Positions 10,101-19,737 of a stretch of 34,998 nucleotides of DNA are shown here, in pieces. Location of the stretch: positions 1-34,998 of the forward strand of contig JAPKFC010000013.1 in assembly GCA_028821785.1 (NCBI GenBank), in the 5' to 3' direction. A program made the position numbers and the translations under genes. This DNA is from Candidatus Poseidoniaceae archaeon (GTDB taxonomy: Archaea > Thermoplasmatota > Poseidoniia > Poseidoniales > Poseidoniaceae). The notes beneath the pieces were generated by a model. It was not told where the DNA came from. It worked only from the letters and a program-made list of their open reading frames with translations, and made no database searches. Numbering within the stretch: position 1 is the first letter of the stretch; the number at the start of each line of letters is the position of its first letter.

Positions 10101-10470
10101 TGAAGACAAGATAGACCTGATTCCTATTGCTCAGTCATTGGTAGATCTTAACTTCACAATTTTTGCTACACCGGGTACTGCAGATGTATTGCGTAAAGCC
10201 AATATTCCTGTGACCACATCTTATCGAATTGCAGAAAGAACACATCCAGATTCTTTAGATTTAATGAGAAAAGGAGATGTTAATTTCATTGTAAATGTGC
10301 CTACTATATCCGGTGGTGCAGTTCGTGATGGAAATATGATGCGACGCTTAGCAGTTGAATTGAATATACCATTTGTTACAACAATGCGTGGTGCGGTAAT
10401 GGAAGTTGCAGCAATGAAGGCAAGGTTGGAGAATATACTTGAACCAAGGCACCTAGAAGTGCACTATTGA
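7126..10470 (+). CDS. carB: Carbamoyl-phosphate synthase large subunit
   Basis: 1114 aa with two ATP-grasp halves: [24 protein letters not shown] and [24 protein letters not shown]; TAATG overlap with carA. Confidence 0.97.
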   Translation: [1114 protein letters not shown]

Positions 10471-10475
10471 TTTAT

Positions 10476-11729
10476 TCAACAAGCATCGTATGCTTCGATA
10501 ATATATTTTGTTAGAGGACTTGTCCAAGCGAGTTCACTAATTCCCGCTTCTCCCTCAATAGCATAGATTCTGACAACATCACGAACACGAACATTGCCTT
10601 CGCTTGAACGAGCAACAATTGTTGCAGGTTTGACAGTCTTTCCAGTTCCATGTGGGTCGTATATGGTATCAAGAGCATCAGAAAGGAACCAATCTGCCTT
10701 ACCTGCAGCCTTACCTTCGTATGTTTTCTTAGGAGTCTTTGCACCAAACATACCGCCACCGGTCTTCTTCTTGGTACCACCTGATGTTGGTTTCTTTGCA
10801 GTAGAGGTGCCAGATGATTTACCTGTACTTGCACTCTTAGTTGCTGATTTTGAAGAACTTGCAGCACCTCTGCCCGAAAATTCTTGTTCCATCTCAGAGC
10901 GAATTTCCTCTTCCAATTCTTTACGAATCTCTTTTTCTAATTTACCTCGCAACTTTTCTTCAATCGCAGCAGGATTATTCTTTCCGGATAGAGCAATTGC
11001 ATCATCTCTCTCATCGGTTAGTATTTGCAATGTTCCAAGATAGTGAGATGCTACTTGAATAAGAGCAGTTTCCATAGAAGCCTCAAGTTGCATTGACACA
11101 ACATCATTGGAAGATTCTCTCCACTTTCTCCACTGCAACATAGTATTTGTATGGATGTCGGAACCACATTTAGGACAGAAACTTCGCTTTGGTGGTTTTA
11201 GGACTGGTATTGCTCGCATTGCATCTGGGTCAATCCCTTCATGCTCGCCACTTGCAACATCGTGAATATGTGTGGAAGCTTCCATTCCATTATCCATTGC
11301 TTCTCTAAACATGCCCTCTTTCAAATCTAGTCTTCCAGATTGGATTAAATCCCAGCCATTGGTATCTCTTATAACTGCCATAACCGCTGCATTAGAAGCA
11401 GGTGATTTACCCCACTCGTAGTTTGAAAATGACTTTGAGGAACTATCTTCATCCTCGTCAGCGAGTGCAAGATCAATTTCATCACCTTCTGCTGGCGCAG
11501 CGATTCCCATAAGAATCGGATTTGCACCTTCCTCTACTTTGGCAATCATATCGAATTTTTCAGCCATTGAAAGGTCATCGCGAATACGAATTACATCTTT
11601 CAGTTGATTTAAATCATGACCAGTTGCAGTGATTGGACCTTGACCGTCCATATCATGGCCGCAGGATAAACAGAATTTTGCTGCCGCCTCAACGCCTGCT
11701 TCACAGGTTGGACAATAGACACCGGCCAT
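10476..11729 (-). CDS. Hypothetical protein with two zinc knuckles and an S/T/K/G-rich linker
   Basis: YCPTCEAGVEAAAKFCLSCGHDMDG and SFCPKCGSDIHTN; Lys/Glu coiled segment; linker SSSKSATKSASTGKSSGTSTAKKPTSGGTKKKTGGG. Start 11729 or 11780. Confidence 0.7.
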   Translation of the reverse strand: MAGVYCPTCEAGVEAAAKFCLSCGHDMDGQGPITATGHDLNQLKDVIRIRDDLSMAEKFDMIAKVEEGANPILMGIAAPAEGDEIDLALADEDEDSSSKSFSNYEWGKSPASNAAVMAVIRDTNGWDLIQSGRLDLKEGMFREAMDNGMEASTHIHDVASGEHEGIDPDAMRAIPVLKPPKRSFCPKCGSDIHTNTMLQWRKWRESSNDVVSMQLEASMETALIQVASHYLGTLQILTDERDDAIALSGKNNPAAIEEKLRGKLEKEIRKELEEEIRSEMEQEFSGRGAASSSKSATKSASTGKSSGTSTAKKPTSGGTKKKTGGGMFGAKTPKKTYEGKAAGKADWFLSDALDTIYDPHGTGKTVKPATIVARSSEGNVRVRDVVRIYAIEGEAGISELAWTSPLTKYIIEAYDAC

Positions 11730-11864
11730 AAAGTGCGAAGATACTTCACCACATTTGAAGGGTATGCCTAATTTTATCAAAAGTGAGTAGATTACCGCCT
11801 ACTTATGAAAAGCCGTCAATAATATACAACTCGCATAGGGAGTTGGCATATGATCTCTAAACAA

Positions 11865-13469
11865 TTAATCTAATTGGCAACAAGAATCTAATTGCTTTAG
11901 GATTGCATTCTTATCCATTTCAGCCAGAATCGGAGCCAAACGAGGTCCTCTTTCAAGTCCCATTAATGCCGCATAGGCAGCACGATATGCACTTCTTGGG
12001 CTCATATCGTTGTCCTTGGCAGATTGAGGGATTGCACTAGCTATTGATTCAGCATCCCACTGACAATTCCGTAGCGCAGCAGTCAATTCCTTCAAAGCAG
12101 ATTTTTCATCACTATCCAATAGAGATAATGCCTTTTCATCGGGAGAAGACAATATTTGGATCCTCATTTCCTCTGGAAAGTGTTCACTCTCTATCCAATA
12201 CCTCATACGGGCGAGTCTATCTTCTAATTGCTTAGTAGGCTCGGTAATCGCTGAAGATGAGATTAGGCTCTGCCAGATTGCATCGTCGCTTGATTTAGTT
12301 TGGGCCAATAATGCCAGATGTCTAAATGATACAGAAGTAGCCTTTGCTATTGTACCAGGTTCAACCATGGACAAGCGAAGTGCTGCTTTTGCATCCTCTA
12401 CTTGAACAAGTTGTCTGCGGCTAATATTTTCATCATTTATTTCACTATCAAAATCTCTAGTACAAAGTCTTTCAAATTCATCTGCTAAAGTGACTAGACC
12501 CATTCCAGTATCAAAATCTATAGCCTTATTAGGTTTTGAATTAGCAATCAGTAGTCTCAGTATTTGAGGGGGTACTAAGCGCAATGCTTCAATAGGTCCA
12601 ATGGTGTTTCCAGTCGATGAGGACATTGCGCCCTTTCCACGTAAACTAATCCATTCATAGGTCAGAGGTTGCGGTGGTTGATGTCCTAGAAGTGTGGAGA
12701 TTTCTCTACCGGTTGCATACGAACCGCCCGCTGCGCCATGGTCCTTGCCAAAGGCTTCGCAAGTGACTCCAATCCAACTCCATTTTGCTGGCCAATCAAT
12801 TCTCCAAGGTAACTTTCCTTCCCCCTTTGTAATATCTGAAGAACCTTCAACTCCATGTGAATCGATCCAATGAACTAGTGGATATTCGTATCCAGTGACC
12901 TTTACGCCATCTAAAGATTGCTTGCTATCAAGCGGACTCCATGGAAACCAATCACTTGCTAATTCTCTACTTGATACCCTCTCGATAATTTCTCTTATCT
13001 GTTCGGCTGAATCACAAGCCATTTTGGTCATTTCTGCGAATTTACCATCTCGATAAGAACTCAAATTGTCTATGATTCGTGGTCTTACTCCTATTTCTGC
13101 CAATGCCTCCATGAAAGGGGTCAAGAAATGGTCAGCATAGGTCCACCCATCATCATTGAATCGCTGCCAATCGGGATTATTATCCCCTTCTCTTGGTGCC
13201 GGTATTGCACCAATTTGGTGGCCAATGAATTGTTCAAATTCTGGCCCTAGGAAACTGTAGACTTTACGCAACGGGTCTGCAGAATCTACAATGAATATGA
13301 AATCGACATCAAGACCAGCATCTCTCGCAGCTCTTGCTAACATATCTCCAGTTAGTATTTCTCTTAAGTGCCCGATGTGAAATTCACCACTTGGGGTAAT
13401 ACCAGTTGAGATGACATGAGTATTACCTCTATGCGACAAAGATTTTGCCGCTACATCTGCCCAGTGCAC
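11865..13469 (-). CDS. lysS: Lysyl-tRNA synthetase, class I (archaeal type)
   Basis: ISTGITPSGEFHIGHLREILTGD; FIVDSADPLRKVY; GKDHGAAGGSY; GKGAMSSSTGN. Confidence 0.95.
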   Translation of the reverse strand: MHWADVAAKSLSHRGNTHVISTGITPSGEFHIGHLREILTGDMLARAARDAGLDVDFIFIVDSADPLRKVYSFLGPEFEQFIGHQIGAIPAPREGDNNPDWQRFNDDGWTYADHFLTPFMEALAEIGVRPRIIDNLSSYRDGKFAEMTKMACDSAEQIREIIERVSSRELASDWFPWSPLDSKQSLDGVKVTGYEYPLVHWIDSHGVEGSSDITKGEGKLPWRIDWPAKWSWIGVTCEAFGKDHGAAGGSYATGREISTLLGHQPPQPLTYEWISLRGKGAMSSSTGNTIGPIEALRLVPPQILRLLIANSKPNKAIDFDTGMGLVTLADEFERLCTRDFDSEINDENISRRQLVQVEDAKAALRLSMVEPGTIAKATSVSFRHLALLAQTKSSDDAIWQSLISSSAITEPTKQLEDRLARMRYWIESEHFPEEMRIQILSSPDEKALSLLDSDEKSALKELTAALRNCQWDAESIASAIPQSAKDNDMSPRSAYRAAYAALMGLERGPRLAPILAEMDKNAILKQLDSCCQLD

Positions 13470-13480
13470 TATGATTCACC

Positions 13481-14062
13481 TCAGACTGCAACAGCTCTAA
13501 TGATTCCACGTAGTGGGACACCGTCAATCTCGTTGCGGGTGGTTTTGTTTACCAATACCACTACGAGTCCGACTTCTCCACCGGAATCGCGGATTGCCTT
13601 AATGGTACGTGACATGGTGACTCCAGATGAAAGAACATCGTCAACAATAACAACTCTCTTACCAGCAACTTGGCCATATTTATTCGAAAGAGAACCTTTT
13701 CCATTTCCACTATCAGTGGTCCTATAGACAGTCATTTCCGAATCGATCATACGAGCCACTTCATGACCAAATGCAATTCCATTGATTGAAATTCCTACGA
13801 CTGTATCAGTTTCTCCAAGTCCCATTTCTTCATCAACAACATCACCCATTATTGCACCAATCGCTGCAATACGGCCTGGTTTGACGCCAATAGTTCTCCA
13901 ACCGATTCGTACATCCTTTGGATGATTTTCGTTTTCTCCTGTGAGAAGCCAAGCAATAGTATCTTGTGATAATGATAATTCATCAGCAATCTGTTGGGAG
14001 TTTAAACCCTCAAGGCGCAGATTAGTCGCGAGGGTGCGTAATTCTTCGATACTTAATACCAT
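13481..14062 (-). CDS. gfcR: GfcR-like transcriptional regulator (HTH plus PRTase-like domain; orotate phosphoribosyltransferase homologue)
   Basis: HTH: MVLSIEELRTLATNLRLEGLNSQQIADELSLSQDTIAWLL; PRPP loop: GKRVVIVDDVLSSGVTMSRTIKAIRDSG. ATG at 14062. Confidence 0.8.
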   Translation of the reverse strand: MVLSIEELRTLATNLRLEGLNSQQIADELSLSQDTIAWLLTGENENHPKDVRIGWRTIGVKPGRIAAIGAIMGDVVDEEMGLGETDTVVGISINGIAFGHEVARMIDSEMTVYRTTDSGNGKGSLSNKYGQVAGKRVVIVDDVLSSGVTMSRTIKAIRDSGGEVGLVVVLVNKTTRNEIDGVPLRGIIRAVAV

Positions 14063-14173
14063 CAAACCAAAGGGGGTTGCCTCACCCAATTCAAACCTTT
14101 GCTTGTAATACCTCCAAACAAGCGACATCTAGCCCTACAAAGGCTTCAAGAAAGGTCGGCACAGGGAAGGGGC

Positions 14174-14584
14174 ATGGGCGACTTCGAATATGAGGCTCTT
14201 CTCGACCGAGCTAGAGAAAATATTCCAGAAGAGATATCTTCAGGTTCTCGTTGGAAATTACCTACTCCTCAGATAATGATCGAAGGTTCAAATACAATCC
14301 TTAGAAACTTCAATGAATTGGTTTCTATGATGGATAGAGATGATAATCATGTATACCAATTCATCCTAAACGAGTTAGGAACTTCAGGTTCAAGAGATGG
14401 ACCACGTGCTAGATTCAAGGGAAGAATTCCACCAAAGAGAATCAAGCGAACTATCGCTAATTATGTCAATATCTACATCAAGTGTAGTCAATGTTCTGCC
14501 CCTGATACTCACTTTATCAAAGAGGATAGAACTACTCTTCTAAAGTGCCAAGCATGTGGTGCTTCAAGACCAGTTAAACTTTGA
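14174..14584 (+). CDS. Translation initiation factor aIF-2 subunit beta
   Basis: YEALLDRARENIPEE; GPRARFKGRIPPKRIKRTIANYVNIYIKCSQCSAPDTHFIKEDRTTLLKCQACGASRPVKL. ATG at 14174 gives 136 aa. Confidence 0.93.
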   Translation: MGDFEYEALLDRARENIPEEISSGSRWKLPTPQIMIEGSNTILRNFNELVSMMDRDDNHVYQFILNELGTSGSRDGPRARFKGRIPPKRIKRTIANYVNIYIKCSQCSAPDTHFIKEDRTTLLKCQACGASRPVKL

Positions 14585-14908
14585 TTAGTCTAATTTTAGG
14601 AGTTGCTTTTCAGCAATCTTTCCCGTTTTAAGATGTTCAAGGATTGGTATTAGGTCATTCTCATCACTGATAGTATACCAAACGCCTTCTGGATAAACAA
14701 CACAAGTAGTTCCTTGGTCACAATAATCCAAGCAACCTGATTTCTGTACTCTTATGTCACTCAAGCCTGCTTTAATGGCAGCCAATTTTAGGGCTTTCAT
14801 GTAGTCTATACTACCTCTGTCAAAACAATTTGGTTTTACAGCGCCTTCAGGTCTCTGATGTCCACAGATAAAGACGTGGCGCGAATAACCTACATCGCCC
14901 TCCGGCAT
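14585..14908 (-). CDS. Thioredoxin-like [2Fe-2S] ferredoxin domain protein
   Basis: VFICGHQRPEGAVKPNCFDRG...VQKSGCLDYCDQGTTCVVYPEGVWYT, a Cys pattern of thioredoxin-fold 2Fe-2S ferredoxins. Confidence 0.85.
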   Translation of the reverse strand: MPEGDVGYSRHVFICGHQRPEGAVKPNCFDRGSIDYMKALKLAAIKAGLSDIRVQKSGCLDYCDQGTTCVVYPEGVWYTISDENDLIPILEHLKTGKIAEKQLLKLD

Positions 14909-14914
14909 TGTCCC

Positions 14915-15358
14915 TCAACCCCAAAGGTGAGCATCATCGTTTCCGCTTTTTTGCTTCTCTACCTTTTCGTGCAAACTGCTACGACGCTTCATATCATCTC
15001 TTTCGAATGCGAGTAATTCTGAATCGTCAATATATGGAGGGCGAGTATGAGCTACTAAAACAACCTGAACGATTACATCTCTAGAGATATAGTGACTTTT
15101 ACCATCCTCGGATAGCACTTCAAGACTTGACTTACCGCTTGATAACAAACGACCCTTAATCCAGCCATCGTTTCCTTCAGCAAGCGCTCTTGCATCCATT
15201 AGAATCTCAATTAGATCATCACGGCGGAGGCCGTGGCGCCTCTCCAACAGATTTCCATTGTGTATTCCAACATTAGATTCAAGGTCCGGAGAGCCCATTT
15301 CTTCCCATAATGTGTGCGCCCATTCCGGTAAGTCAATGCTGTTCTTCTTCTTCGCCAT
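14915..15358 (-). CDS. Hypothetical protein, possibly lineage-specific
   Basis: 147-aa ORF in an apparent operon with the ferredoxin (6-bp gap); no recognised family. Confidence 0.6.
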   Translation of the reverse strand: MAKKKNSIDLPEWAHTLWEEMGSPDLESNVGIHNGNLLERRHGLRRDDLIEILMDARALAEGNDGWIKGRLLSSGKSSLEVLSEDGKSHYISRDVIVQVVLVAHTRPPYIDDSELLAFERDDMKRRSSLHEKVEKQKSGNDDAHLWG

Positions 15359-15532
15359 GTTGTAGTTGATTAGGCGACGCTACTTGAACGCTCGTACTTG
15401 CACGAATGAATTTATTTTTACAAAAAGTTCATTGCGATGCTATATTTCACATTCGTGGAACAATAATTGCCGCTTATTTAGGGGAGTGCCTTCATCAAGG
15501 GTGGGCTACCGGCATGGAATGGAGGAATAGGC

Positions 15533-16699
15533 TTGAAGGTCTCATGGCGAACAATACCAACAGTCCTTTTGGAGGACGAAGTTCTCGATAAAGCCTTCTC
15601 TCGGGCGCGAAAAGCAGCTGATAGAGTTGATGATTCAGACAAAGTATTTCGCGTAAGAAAACAGATGAACAGAATGGTTCAGACCGCAGCAGATGTAATC
15701 TACAGCCAGTTTACTGAGATGGTTGAATGCTGGCCAAGCCTAGATCAATCACCTCAATTCGATATAGCAATGATAGATGCCTGTGTAGGGTGTGATGATT
15801 ATCGGCATCACCTTTCAATGCTACAGTGGGCTGCGAAGAGAATCACTGCTATCGCAGGACAGAACTCCAAGAAAATTGTACGTACTGCGAGGACTGAATT
15901 AATGCACGATGCAAGAAAGGAAGCGTATGGTCGGATAAGTTCTATTATGCGTCAAGTAGGCAAATCCTTACTATGGTTAAGTGAAGCGAGAGAGACTCTT
16001 AAAAAGTTACCAACAATTAATTCTGAATTACCTTGTATTGTGGTCTGTGGTGCTCCAAATGTCGGTAAATCCGCTTTTATTTCTGCATTGAGTTCAGGTA
16101 ATATGGAAGTAAATCATTATCCATTTACTACTAAACAAATACACGTTGGGCATTTCTTTCATAGAAGGCTTCAGCATCAATTAGTTGACACTCCTGGTTT
16201 GCTTGATAGGCCTATGATAAATAGAAACGCAATTGAAATGCAAGCGATAGCAGCATTAGAAAATACAGGATCTTTAGTTCTATTTTTACTGGATGGAAGC
16301 GAGCATTGTGGAACTCCAATGGAGGAACAATTGAATCTTCTTGAAGAAGTAAAGGGATTATTACCAGAGACTGATTTATTGGTTGTATCATCAAAAGCAG
16401 ATTTACTAAATCCAAAGCCAGAGATGTGGGATGAAGTTATTGCAGCTGAAAAGCAATGGCGTGATGAAGGTAGTGAAGGAGATCCACAATTGCCACTTCT
16501 CTACGACACTCAAGGCCGTCCGACAATGTCAGCAACTGAATTCGTTGGAATGGATGCGATGAGATTGGAAATTGTTCACCGAGTGAAATCTGCTCGCGAA
16601 ATAGACCCTCTAAGTTTACCAGAGGGATGGTATCGTAGAGATCTAGATATTGCTAAACCTAAGTATATGAAAACAAGAGATTGGGACCGTCGTGAATAA
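15533..16699 (+). CDS. NOG1-family Obg-like GTPase
   Basis: WRTIPTVLLEDEVLDKAFSRARKAA (NOG1 N-term); G1 GAPNVGKSAF, G3 DTPGLLDRP, SSKADLL; TTG start. Confidence 0.88.
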   Translation: MKVSWRTIPTVLLEDEVLDKAFSRARKAADRVDDSDKVFRVRKQMNRMVQTAADVIYSQFTEMVECWPSLDQSPQFDIAMIDACVGCDDYRHHLSMLQWAAKRITAIAGQNSKKIVRTARTELMHDARKEAYGRISSIMRQVGKSLLWLSEARETLKKLPTINSELPCIVVCGAPNVGKSAFISALSSGNMEVNHYPFTTKQIHVGHFFHRRLQHQLVDTPGLLDRPMINRNAIEMQAIAALENTGSLVLFLLDGSEHCGTPMEEQLNLLEEVKGLLPETDLLVVSSKADLLNPKPEMWDEVIAAEKQWRDEGSEGDPQLPLLYDTQGRPTMSATEFVGMDAMRLEIVHRVKSAREIDPLSLPEGWYRRDLDIAKPKYMKTRDWDRRE

Positions 16700-16700
16700 A

Positions 16701-18479
16701 TCACATTTGTTCAATCGGAATGATTCCTACACCTTGCATACCTGCTTTCAATAGATTTCTTGCTAGTTCTGAAACCTGCAGATAGAGTGGGTTTGGAACA
16801 CCTTCAACTAGAATGTGGCAGTCTCTGTAAAATCCGTTGTAAGCATTTGCTAAATCTAGTAATTGAGCCGCAAACAAATGTGGCTTTCTCATATTTACTG
16901 CTTTGTCGAGTATATCGTTATGCCTTGCAATCGTTCTTAGAAGTTCTACAATTCCAGTTGGCATCTCTTGCTGTGAATAATCAATTTCAGATGCTATAAT
17001 TGAATCAACATCAGCACCTGCTTCAATACAGCGTAACATTACAGAATGTGCTCTAGTATGGCTGTACATGATGAATGGTGCTGAGCCCGCCTCAAATGCC
17101 AGTGCTTCTTCCCAACGGAACGTAAATCCCTTGTCAGGGCTCACTTTTATGATATTGAAACGAACAGCAGAAACACCTACAGCCTCTGCAATTTCCATAA
17201 CCTTTTCTTCCGAATAATCAGGACGTAGTTCTCTTACAATCGTTGCGGCTTGTGCTTGTGCTTCCTCAAGTAAATCATCCATGAAAACTACGTTTCCCTT
17301 TCGCGTAGACATCTTTCCTTCTGGTAACTTGATAAAACTATAGAACAACACCTCTGGGACTCGTTCTCCTAATTCTGTTAGAGCCATTGCAACTTGCTTG
17401 CCTTGCAATTTATGATCTTCTCCTAGAACATTAATCAAATCATCACTCTGTTGCCATTTCCACATATGATATGCAATATCTCTAGTTGCATAGAGTGATG
17501 AACCATCTCCTCTTCTAAAGAAGAATTCAGTTTTACCCTTTAGACCACGTTGGCCCAAATCAAGGTAGCCTGCACCATTATCCGCTTCACCATAAATCTC
17601 CATTTCACTGAGTCTTTGCATCAATTTGGCGACATCTCCATCGATGACGAATTTGGATTCTTTAGTGAAGGTATCAAAATCGATTCCCAATCTGCTAAGA
17701 GTAGTCAGCATTCCATCAAGAACGGGTTGGTAGGCTGATTCAAACTGATCTAGGACATCTTGGTCACCATGTTCACTAGCATGAACCAATCTTCCGATTT
17801 CATCCTCTATCGCTTGTGTGTTTTCACCTTCACGCATTTTTTGTGCAGCTTGGTACCAGCGAACAGTTTCATGGTCGGCCTTGCCTGACCAACGAGGATT
17901 TACAGGATCTCTTCCAACAAGAGTTTGCTCAACTTGTTCCTTGCTAAGGTTTGCAAGAGCCCATGCTAATACTGCAACTTGCTTACCCATGTCGTCAACA
18001 TAATATTCTGCTCTGACTTCGTTTCCAAATAAACGATGAAGACGAACTAAGGAATCGCCGAGTATTGCGTTTCTTGCTCTACCGACGTGGAATGGACCAT
18101 TTGGGTTTGCAGAGGTATGCTCGATGAGAACCTTTCTCCCCGTACTATTCATCGTTCCCAAAGCATCACCAATGCGAACTTTACCCGACAAAACTTGTTG
18201 CGCTAACCAATTAACATTGGCTTTGATGTTAAGATATCCACCAACTGCAGAAACTTCACCTATCGCTGGATTAGAAGAGATTTCATCAGCTATTGATTGA
18301 GCCAATTCAACTGGATTTCTTGACAACTGTTTTGCCAAAGGAAAACATGGAAGTGAAAGGTCTCCTTGAGATGTATCACGGCTAGGTGCTAACATTTGGC
18401 GCCAATTATCGCCTGAAATACCGGCTTTGACAAGGGCCTGTCCAATCAGTTGTTCGATCTCATCTCGTAGAAGTTTCAA
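16701..18479 (-). CDS. argS: Arginyl-tRNA synthetase
   Basis: HTSANPNGPFHVGRARNAILGDSLVRL; YVDDMGKQVAVLAW; LPEGKMSTRKGNVV; C-terminal DALR domain. Confidence 0.97.
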   Translation of the reverse strand: MKLLRDEIEQLIGQALVKAGISGDNWRQMLAPSRDTSQGDLSLPCFPLAKQLSRNPVELAQSIADEISSNPAIGEVSAVGGYLNIKANVNWLAQQVLSGKVRIGDALGTMNSTGRKVLIEHTSANPNGPFHVGRARNAILGDSLVRLHRLFGNEVRAEYYVDDMGKQVAVLAWALANLSKEQVEQTLVGRDPVNPRWSGKADHETVRWYQAAQKMREGENTQAIEDEIGRLVHASEHGDQDVLDQFESAYQPVLDGMLTTLSRLGIDFDTFTKESKFVIDGDVAKLMQRLSEMEIYGEADNGAGYLDLGQRGLKGKTEFFFRRGDGSSLYATRDIAYHMWKWQQSDDLINVLGEDHKLQGKQVAMALTELGERVPEVLFYSFIKLPEGKMSTRKGNVVFMDDLLEEAQAQAATIVRELRPDYSEEKVMEIAEAVGVSAVRFNIIKVSPDKGFTFRWEEALAFEAGSAPFIMYSHTRAHSVMLRCIEAGADVDSIIASEIDYSQQEMPTGIVELLRTIARHNDILDKAVNMRKPHLFAAQLLDLANAYNGFYRDCHILVEGVPNPLYLQVSELARNLLKAGMQGVGIIPIEQM

Positions 18480-18489
18480 TTAATTCACC

Positions 18490-19737
18490 TCACATCCAAG
18501 GATAGCGCAATATTGCTGCAAGACCGCCAAATCCATGCATTAGTTGAGAGCCTTCCTCTGTATCAACCGAGATATATACAAGTTCAGTGTTGGATTTTAC
18601 TGCCATTGCACTCAGTTCATCGATTAAAGAAATATTTTCTAGTTCCTTGGCCTTATCTCCAGAAATATCACAAGAAGGGCAATTCGGCATTACTTCCATG
18701 CGGCCAATTGTTATTTTCCATTCATGTTTACATCCACCGCATTGTAGAGTTATTGCATTCTTTCTCAATGCTTCAGAAATAAGTAATTTTTGAACTGCAC
18801 CTTGGTCAAGAGCTTGCTTAACCATTTGCTCACCATATGTTGCCTTTGGGTGGGTTTTAATCAATTCAGAAAGGAATACATCCATGACTTTACGCTCAGC
18901 GTCAAGTTCTATTTCTCCCATCATCTGTCCAGCATTGCCGACCAATTCACGGATTCCACTCTCGTTGGAATATCCTACATCAAAAGTGATCCTAGCAATT
19001 TTTTTAACGATTTCGTGATGGAAATAATCATTCTTGACAACGAAATCCTTTGTAGCGCCTGGCCCTCCAATAATGATTGCTTGGATATTTTCCAAATTTG
19101 GTAACCAGTAATCACAAGCATGCTCACTAGCACGCTTGAAGAACTTGTGCGCAGCCTCTTCAATAAGTCTCTCGAAACGTTGTGCTGATTGACCTCCTTG
19201 GCGGTGCTTGCCCATAATATTGGAAACTAAATGCTCCTGAACGTGTATTCTTTTACCGGTAGCGATTCCAAATGCTGCTTCAGATCTATCTATGACGAAT
19301 AATCCATATGATTTTTTGTCGATAAGCATATCTTCAAGTTGTGTTAATTCAAAAGTTGAATCACATCGATAGCGAAATGACAAAAGTGGTTGAGGTGGGT
19401 CCTCAACTAAGACATTGATCATACGATTTCTATTGTTTCCAACAATGATTGAACCGACGAATAGGGCGATACCGTGTTCTCCTGCATTTTTTATTTTAGA
19501 GAGTGAAGAAAGTGCAGAATCAATCGCTCCTTGTACATTCTTGCGAGTTCCTTTGGATTTGATATTTGCAGCTTGTCCGTGTTCATTTTGTAGTAGTTGA
19601 CGTGCATCGGATACTTGACGGTCTGGTGGAATAATAATGCTGACTAGTTCAGTGCCAAACCCCTTCATTTCACGAAGGTCTTCCAATGCCATCTTGAGAC
19701 GGAGTCGGCGAGAAGCAAGTTCAACATCATCTGACAC
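18490..19737 (-). CDS. prf1: Peptide chain release factor aRF1
   Basis: NIKS motif (AANIKSKGTRKNVQ) and GGQ motif (GKHRQGGQSAQRFERLIEEAAHKFFKR). Confidence 0.96.
   Translation of the reverse strand: MSDDVELASRRLRLKMALEDLREMKGFGTELVSIIIPPDRQVSDARQLLQNEHGQAANIKSKGTRKNVQGAIDSALSSLSKIKNAGEHGIALFVGSIIVGNNRNRMINVLVEDPPQPLLSFRYRCDSTFELTQLEDMLIDKKSYGLFVIDRSEAAFGIATGKRIHVQEHLVSNIMGKHRQGGQSAQRFERLIEEAAHKFFKRASEHACDYWLPNLENIQAIIIGGPGATKDFVVKNDYFHHEIVKKIARITFDVGYSNESGIRELVGNAGQMMGEIELDAERKVMDVFLSELIKTHPKATYGEQMVKQALDQGAVQKLLISEALRKNAITLQCGGCKHEWKITIGRMEVMPNCPSCDISGDKAKELENISLIDELSAMAVKSNTELVYISVDTEEGSQLMHGFGGLAAILRYPWM

Noticed and set aside
10594-11043. 149-aa + strand ORF opposite the zinc-knuckle protein
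   Set aside because: Pro/Val/Phe-rich shadow of the S/T/K-rich linker; no start context or domain support.
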